The notes under the pieces: generated by a model | What the model saw: only the letters and a program-made list of their open reading frames with translations | Told to the model about the DNA's origin: nothing | Databases searched by the model: none | Assembly (NCBI GenBank): GCA_947650285.1 | Contig: CANTFL010000375.1 | Span: forward strand, 224,919 to 288,918 | Reading direction: 5' to 3' | Source of the DNA: Hyaloperonospora brassicae | Taxonomy: Eukaryota > Oomycota > Peronosporomycetes > Peronosporales > Peronosporaceae | Length of the DNA: 64,000 nucleotides | Made by a program: the position numbers and the translations under genes | In this document: positions 59,296-64,000 of the stretch, piece by piece | Layout of the letters: every line of letters starts with the position of its first letter | How positions within the stretch are numbered: position 1 is the first letter of the stretch

Positions 59296-59764
59296 TGTTA
59301 CGGGTCCGCTCTTGCCAGTTACCTGGCAAGACCTTGTGTAGATATATACACAAGGCTGCACCCCCTCCCCCGACATCACGTACACGTGGGGGGAGGAATC
59401 GCAAGGAAGTAAGCAGAACCCAAAGACTCTTTATAAGGGTTTAGTAGAACTGTATATAATATAATTCATTTTTTGTTGATGAACCATCCTTTTCTAAGTC
59501 TAGCTATGTTAAACTACAATCTCCTATGTGGGCTTCTTGCTCACCACCCATTGCGCGCGTCCAGCAGCGATTGGTGGTTGATCTGGTTGTTGTGCCTTTT
59601 ACGTCAACCTTGAAGTGGAACACTTAAAGAATGTTATCCTCGAGGTAGCATTCCGTTAACATCACCTCGTCTTTAGTGCTATTGTATGAATATTATCCAT
59701 GTAGATAAATTCAAAATTTGATACCTTTGTACCAATATTTATGCAGCATGCTCACCCCGTAACG
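59296..59764 (-). repeat. Solo LTR, Gypsy family C
   Basis: 469 bp, plus strand TGTTACGGGT to CCCCGTAACG. It has the shared block CACCACCCATTGCGCGCGTC (59,542-59,561). Flanks GCACC and GCCCC match 4 of 5, a likely target duplication. No internal region is present. Confidence 0.7.
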
Positions 59765-59879
59765 GCCCCAACACCAAAACGGCGGATCGACTGGCAAATT
59801 TTGCCAAGGACACAGGAAATTCGATTCAAGCGCACGCTACCTCTATTTCAAGCCTGGTCCAGGAGGCTACGAGCTTCTT

Positions 59880-62260
59880 TGATGCTGCTGTCAATCATTG
59901 GTTAGACCTCTCCGGTCGAACAACAGATAATATAGGACCCCGTACTGATAACGAGGAATCTGATCATCTCGAGACAGGAGTCTGCGCGCAGAATCTCTGC
60001 TGTCCGAGACCTCGTCCTACCTATTACATAAAGTAGCGATCGCCACGGTAATTTTGTTGCCGGGTGGCAGTATAGAGCAGGTCGTACACATACCTAAATA
60101 TACCTCACCAGCTCACTCGCTCGAAACAATTGCTCCAAACATTTGCTCGAAACAATTGCTCGAAAAACATTTTGAATTGCGAAACCATTGCTCGAAACAA
60201 TCGCTCTACGTTTCTACCCATCAGTCCAAGCGGTCACGACGATGCAAAAAGCCGGCCACTGACAACGTTGGTGGTGGTCATGGCATATTGCTGAATCTTG
60301 GCCCCTCTACAGCAGCACGGAGCTCATATTTGCTAAGGCCTCTTGGAGTCGGGACGACAGCGATTGTTACCAACGTCCGCCGCATGTTGAGCGATAACGT
60401 GGACGGAGCAGCTAAGTAGCCGATGCATCGCGCGCTCTACACACAGCGGCCTCATACGATGACAATGGTAAGGATGATAGTGTGTAGCATCTTTACGCAA
60501 GACGCGATGTCTCGCATCGCTGTGTAACGCGACGAGTGCAACGCTCTATGTGTTTCTCGATCGTCACTGTCCATCATTGATAACAGGCATTGACCGTGTC
60601 ATGGCAGGATGTGACATCAATTGGGTGATGCATAAACGTGATGGATCCAGTCGCTATGTCTGGACAGCGATGTCGAGCCAAGACGGGCCACTGACTCCCC
60701 CCAGTATGATGAACGTGGCTTCTCGTTCACGACACGACCGGTTGTAGCTATAGTCGAGCCGTATGTTCCGTATCTGTCTGTACGAACGCGATAAATGTTT
60801 ATCCGCGCAAGCTCCCCACCCATAGCGGGTTCATCGGTATCGATCGCCGGTCAAGTATGTGTTCCTAGGATGTAAAGTGCAGCTTACCGCGTACAGGATG
60901 CATGATCAGACGAACGTCATGCATGCCCGTTGGAGAAGGGTAACATCGACTGCTCCGCTCATAGGAAGACCGACTTCAGCAACGACACCAGAGCTGCACT
61001 GTTGGCCGAAAAGGGATTTGACATGCGGCGTCGAACGGATGCTGACAGGCACTGCATGCACTCGACCATCGTGCGAGAGATGCTCTCAAGTACTTGAAGA
61101 AGCGGTGAGTCCAGTTGCAAGCAAGTGCATGTCTTAAGTTGTGTATGCAGCGTAATCGAGACTAATCGTGCGGCACGGGCTTGTTACACCCCCGCTCGTT
61201 GGTCGTGCAAAAGTCCATTCGAATAGTCTCCTAGCGCTTCGTTTGCGACACCGCGAACACGACTGGACGTGTGGAAATGGGAAACGCCTGCACGTCGCAA
61301 GATGCTCGGACACACGCTATCGGGTGGAGGAGGTCAATCCAAAGTCGTGTGATGACGGGTACGGCTCGTGTACCGTCGACATCTAGCGACCCACCCACTA
61401 GATCATGGTCGCGTTCAACGGATGGCCGTTGCACAGATGCTGTAGACTGGGTCGAGCGTGCGACGCTGATGGCAGTCTTCAATGCGAAGATTTCCCAAAC
61501 GAGCGCTCGTGGCATCCTCCATGCGCGTCACACTCGTAATGTGTTCTTTTCGACGCTCCTTCTTCGATACGCCCTGTGGACGCGCGACGATGTCAGGTAA
61601 GCAAGGAAGGCACATGCTGACCAACGTTTTGGCACTGAGATAAACGCACTGCGTCGACGATAGAGCAACAGTGTTGCATGCACGAAGCCAGCGTGTGCGC
61701 ACATAAGAAAAGGGCAAGCGTGTCATCGGGAGCAAACAGCGGTTTTTTTGCCGCCTGGCGTACCAGAAGTGCCGTTGGGATAGTCAGTAAGGGTTTCGAA
61801 AACGATGCGTGGTAGAGGCGCGACCCCCCCCCCCGTGTCAGTGGACAGCTGAACACGCGTGTGGCATGCCCGCCTTCGACGTTTGCAGTAGCAAATTTGT
61901 GCACTAGCAGTGGGAGAGGTCTTGCAAGTGCACGACTACACGCTCATCCACCAGGTCGCACATGGTGTGTGCGTGTATAGAGATGGATCGACAAAAGGAT
62001 AAGGCGTCAACAAAGCAGCTGCATGGGGTAGAGGTAATCCGTCCCCCGATTGTGACTTTTGTATGGTGAGGCATGCCTAGAAGAGTCACCTTGTGGTGTC
62101 GAGAGTTGGCACGCAAGCAAACGGCGAAGGCAGTTCGTAAACTTTACGATCCGAGTTTGCTCATTGCAAAACACAATCAAAAACACCATCCATTGCGCAA
62201 ACCAAACAGCGTCCCGTTTCGACTCAGCATCGAGCGCTCGGCGGTTCATCGATGGCAGAA
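59880..62260 (+). repeat. R block, unit IV (diverged)
   Basis: Matches 20,289-22,860 from TGCTGCTGTCAATCATTGGT on; similarity is high to about 61,130 and then falls. Contains a degenerate 13-bp array (60,119-60,203), but not the 17-bp array and only GTGTGTGCGTGT in place of the CACACAGA array. Confidence 0.75.
62161..62167 (+). promoter_or_regulatory. Putative initiator (TCATTGC), unit IV
   Basis: TCATTGC 118 bases before the effector start, preceded by GAGTTTGC as in the other units. Confidence 0.3.
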
Positions 62261-62278
62261 ACGGTCTGTAAAGCGTTC

Positions 62279-62776
62279 ATGACGCGAACTCGTTGCTTTC
62301 TGCTTGTGCTGAGCGTCTTGTTGACCATCAACTGCAGCGTCGTATCGGCTACAAGAAGCTTGAAAGCTGTTCAGCATCCCCAGGACGATGGCGAGACGTC
62401 CCGTCGTCTCCAACCCGCTCGTACGGATGGCGATGAGCTACAATCGGAGGGGGAAGGAAGACCGATACTGGGCGACGATGAAGCGAGAACACTGAAGGGT
62501 TTCTTTTCGGGGTTGAAGACAAAGATTGGCTGGAAATCGAAAGGCGAAAAAGCTACCGCAACAGCGGCAGACGGTGTACTGCAGCGTGCGAAGTCGACGA
62601 AGGACGGCGACGGGCTGGTAGAGAAGGCGAAGACGGCGGGAAAGGTGGATAAGGCATCGGCGTTATCTCGCAACAAAAAATGGTACAGAGGACACGGTGA
62701 GCAAATAATAGGAGGAGCGTTGCTCCTTGGTATTATAGTTGTGATAGTGATGTATTTTTCTAGAATTTTTAGTTGA
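62279..62776 (+). CDS. RXLR/dEER-like secreted effector with C-terminal membrane anchor (type A, unit IV)
   Basis: 165 residues from MTRTRC (an in-frame ATG nine codons earlier, at 62,252, is not shared). Signal peptide 1-24, RSLK 26-29, acidic stretch, DDEAR about 66-70, Lys-rich body (FFSGLKTKIGWKSKGEK), and C-terminal hydrophobic helix about 143-162 ending in a short FSRIFS tail. Closest to the 66-560 gene over the whole length and to the 46,480 pseudogene. The longest intact type A copy; a good reference for the family. Confidence 0.8.
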   Translation: MTRTRCFLLVLSVLLTINCSVVSATRSLKAVQHPQDDGETSRRLQPARTDGDELQSEGEGRPILGDDEARTLKGFFSGLKTKIGWKSKGEKATATAADGVLQRAKSTKDGDGLVEKAKTAGKVDKASALSRNKKWYRGHGEQIIGGALLLGIIVVIVMYFSRIFS

Positions 62777-63549
62777 ACATAGGTCTAGCTAGTTCAACAC
62801 GAACATACTGCAAGCGATGTCGTGCCCTAATGCTCAATACATTCTTTGTCGTCTTCGCTCATTGTGCCGACGATGCCCACGGCTCTACGGTCCGCAGTTT
62901 TCTTCCACGCGACACTTTCGGCGGCCTTCATCGCTCTATGCACTAGTAAATGCACGCGTTTACATGTTTCAAATAACACATAAAAAGCATCGACGAAGCA
63001 AAGTTTAACATTAAATGAAGGATGAAGCGCTTCAACGTCAACCATCTATTACAAGTACATGTGTGCCTGACGTCTGTAAGGTACTGCTGTTGTCATTTGT
63101 ATCTGGAACGACAGGTGCACGGATCGACAGTTGGCAAAGAGTAATGGGTGCGTAGCGACAGGGTCCGGGTGACTGCATAGTCGATTGGTCCGGAGGCGTT
63201 CGAAAGAGAAGCGATCTAAGACCATGCACAGCACGAGCAAGAGTAGTAGTGCACACAAGGAATAACCAAGTGCGCAGGTATTGTAAATGTCAGTTCTAAA
63301 AACACCATCCCGTGCCAACATCTATTGAGCAAATCACTGATCTTAAACAAGTGCGTCTAGCGTTGAGCGCCTGTTGAGGCAGCATTTGCGGCCGAAATTC
63401 GTATAACTTCAGTGTTTTCTCGAGCTTTAAGCACAATGATAGAAGGCATGCGTACAATAGACTACAAACCGCTTTGCTGATACACATATTTGCGTACCGC
63501 TATGGCCAAGAGCAAGCAACACCTACCTTGATGTAGGGCACATGTGTAC
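62777..63549 (+). other. Effector downstream flank, unit IV
   Basis: Diverged copy of 23,332-24,174 (ACGTCTGTAAGGT, TTCAGTGTTTTCT, CCGCTTTGCTGATAC are kept). No supported gene. Ends at an LTR, as in units II and III. Confidence 0.6.
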
Positions 63550-64000
63550 TGTGACGGGTGAGCCATTCCATACCGTTGACAAAATTCGTGTCTGCGGTAA
63601 TATTGTCTTAATGGATTATATGCACTTCATATTCACCCTTGTAAGAAAATAATGATGGAATAGTACCTTCGTACGTACTATTCAGTGTCGCTCCACTTAT
63701 TGGTTGACATCGGCCATGATATCAACTCAATAAAGCAACAACCGTTGCTGGACGCGCGCAATGGGTGGTGAGCGAATTTGCACATCTGGAGTTTGTAGTT
63801 CAGTATAGTTCAAGTTCGACTACATACGGTTTATCAAATTCACTAGCTGTATTGAATACAGTTCGATTTCCCCCTCATTCTGAACAGTCTTATCTCAGTA
63901 CTTCCCCAATCCTCTTCACGTACAGTGTACGTGAGGTCCTGGGAGCACACATCTCTGCACTGTCATCAGTGCAAGCGGCTGTACTGGTATCGGCTAACTG
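63550..64000 (+). repeat. Partial 5' LTR, Gypsy family D (runs off the window)
   Basis: Starts TGTGACGGGTGAGC. It has the shared block GACGCGCGCAATGGGTGGTG (63,751-63,770) and, near the window end, the CACTGTCATCAGTG stem followed by CTGTACTGG, in the same order as family A LTRs. The element body is beyond the window. Confidence 0.65.

Overview
This window looks like an oomycete plant-pathogen genome (Phytophthora or downy-mildew type). It carries a small family of secreted proteins with an RXLR/dEER-effector layout, embedded in Ty3/Gypsy chromoviruses that hold chromodomains at the end of pol. No rRNA, tRNA or CRISPR array was recognised. The species cannot be fixed from the sequence alone.

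Layout. The same locus unit recurs four to five times: a roughly 2.2-kb upstream block ('R block'), a one-exon effector-like gene, about 0.8 kb of downstream flank, then a Gypsy element or LTR. Unit I (1-13,627) is inverted. Units II (20,289-33,588) and III (about 34,790-46,272) are direct repeats offset by about 14.2 kb. Unit IV (59,880-64,000) is a more diverged direct copy. Unit V (46,480-47,600) is a truncated inverted copy with an effector pseudogene. Unit I and the II/III region therefore form a very large inverted repeat: arms of about 13 kb, with 13.6 kb pairing to 23.8 kb and 0.6 kb to 37.0 kb. The 10.2-kb centre holds Gypsy family B copy B1, another R block and effector 2. A second, smaller inverted repeat joins 46.5-47.6 kb to 61.6-62.7 kb across Gypsy B2 and a MULE.

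Mobile DNA. Gypsy family A has three copies: A1 3,890-13,289 (-), A2 24,175-33,588 (+) and A4 38,386-46,272 (+). Family B has two copies: B1 13,628-19,979 (-) and B2 about 47,640-59,244 (-). There is also a solo LTR (family C, 59,296-59,764) and a partial LTR (family D, from 63,550 to the window end). A Mutator-like element with long terminal inverted repeats (55,378-59,020) sits inside the B2 LTR. A non-LTR nested element of about 1.3 kb (N1, N2) sits inside the 5' LTRs of A1 and A2. Every pol is broken; only the gag of A4 is intact. The order is LTR-PBS-gag-protease-RT-RNase H-integrase-GPY/F-chromodomain-(antisense ORF)-PPT-LTR.

How the parts fit. The effector-like proteins have a signal peptide, an RSLK motif, an acidic stretch ending in D-D/E-E-A/E-R, a basic body and a C-terminal membrane anchor, so they are predicted to be secreted and then to sit in a membrane. 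Duplication of the effector together with its neighbouring retroelement, followed by gene conversion between copies, seems to have built the array. The most unusual element is a long antisense reading frame between the chromodomain and the 3' LTR, present in both chromovirus families: an acidic N-terminal part, a middle part, and a coiled-coil-like end opposite the chromodomain linker.
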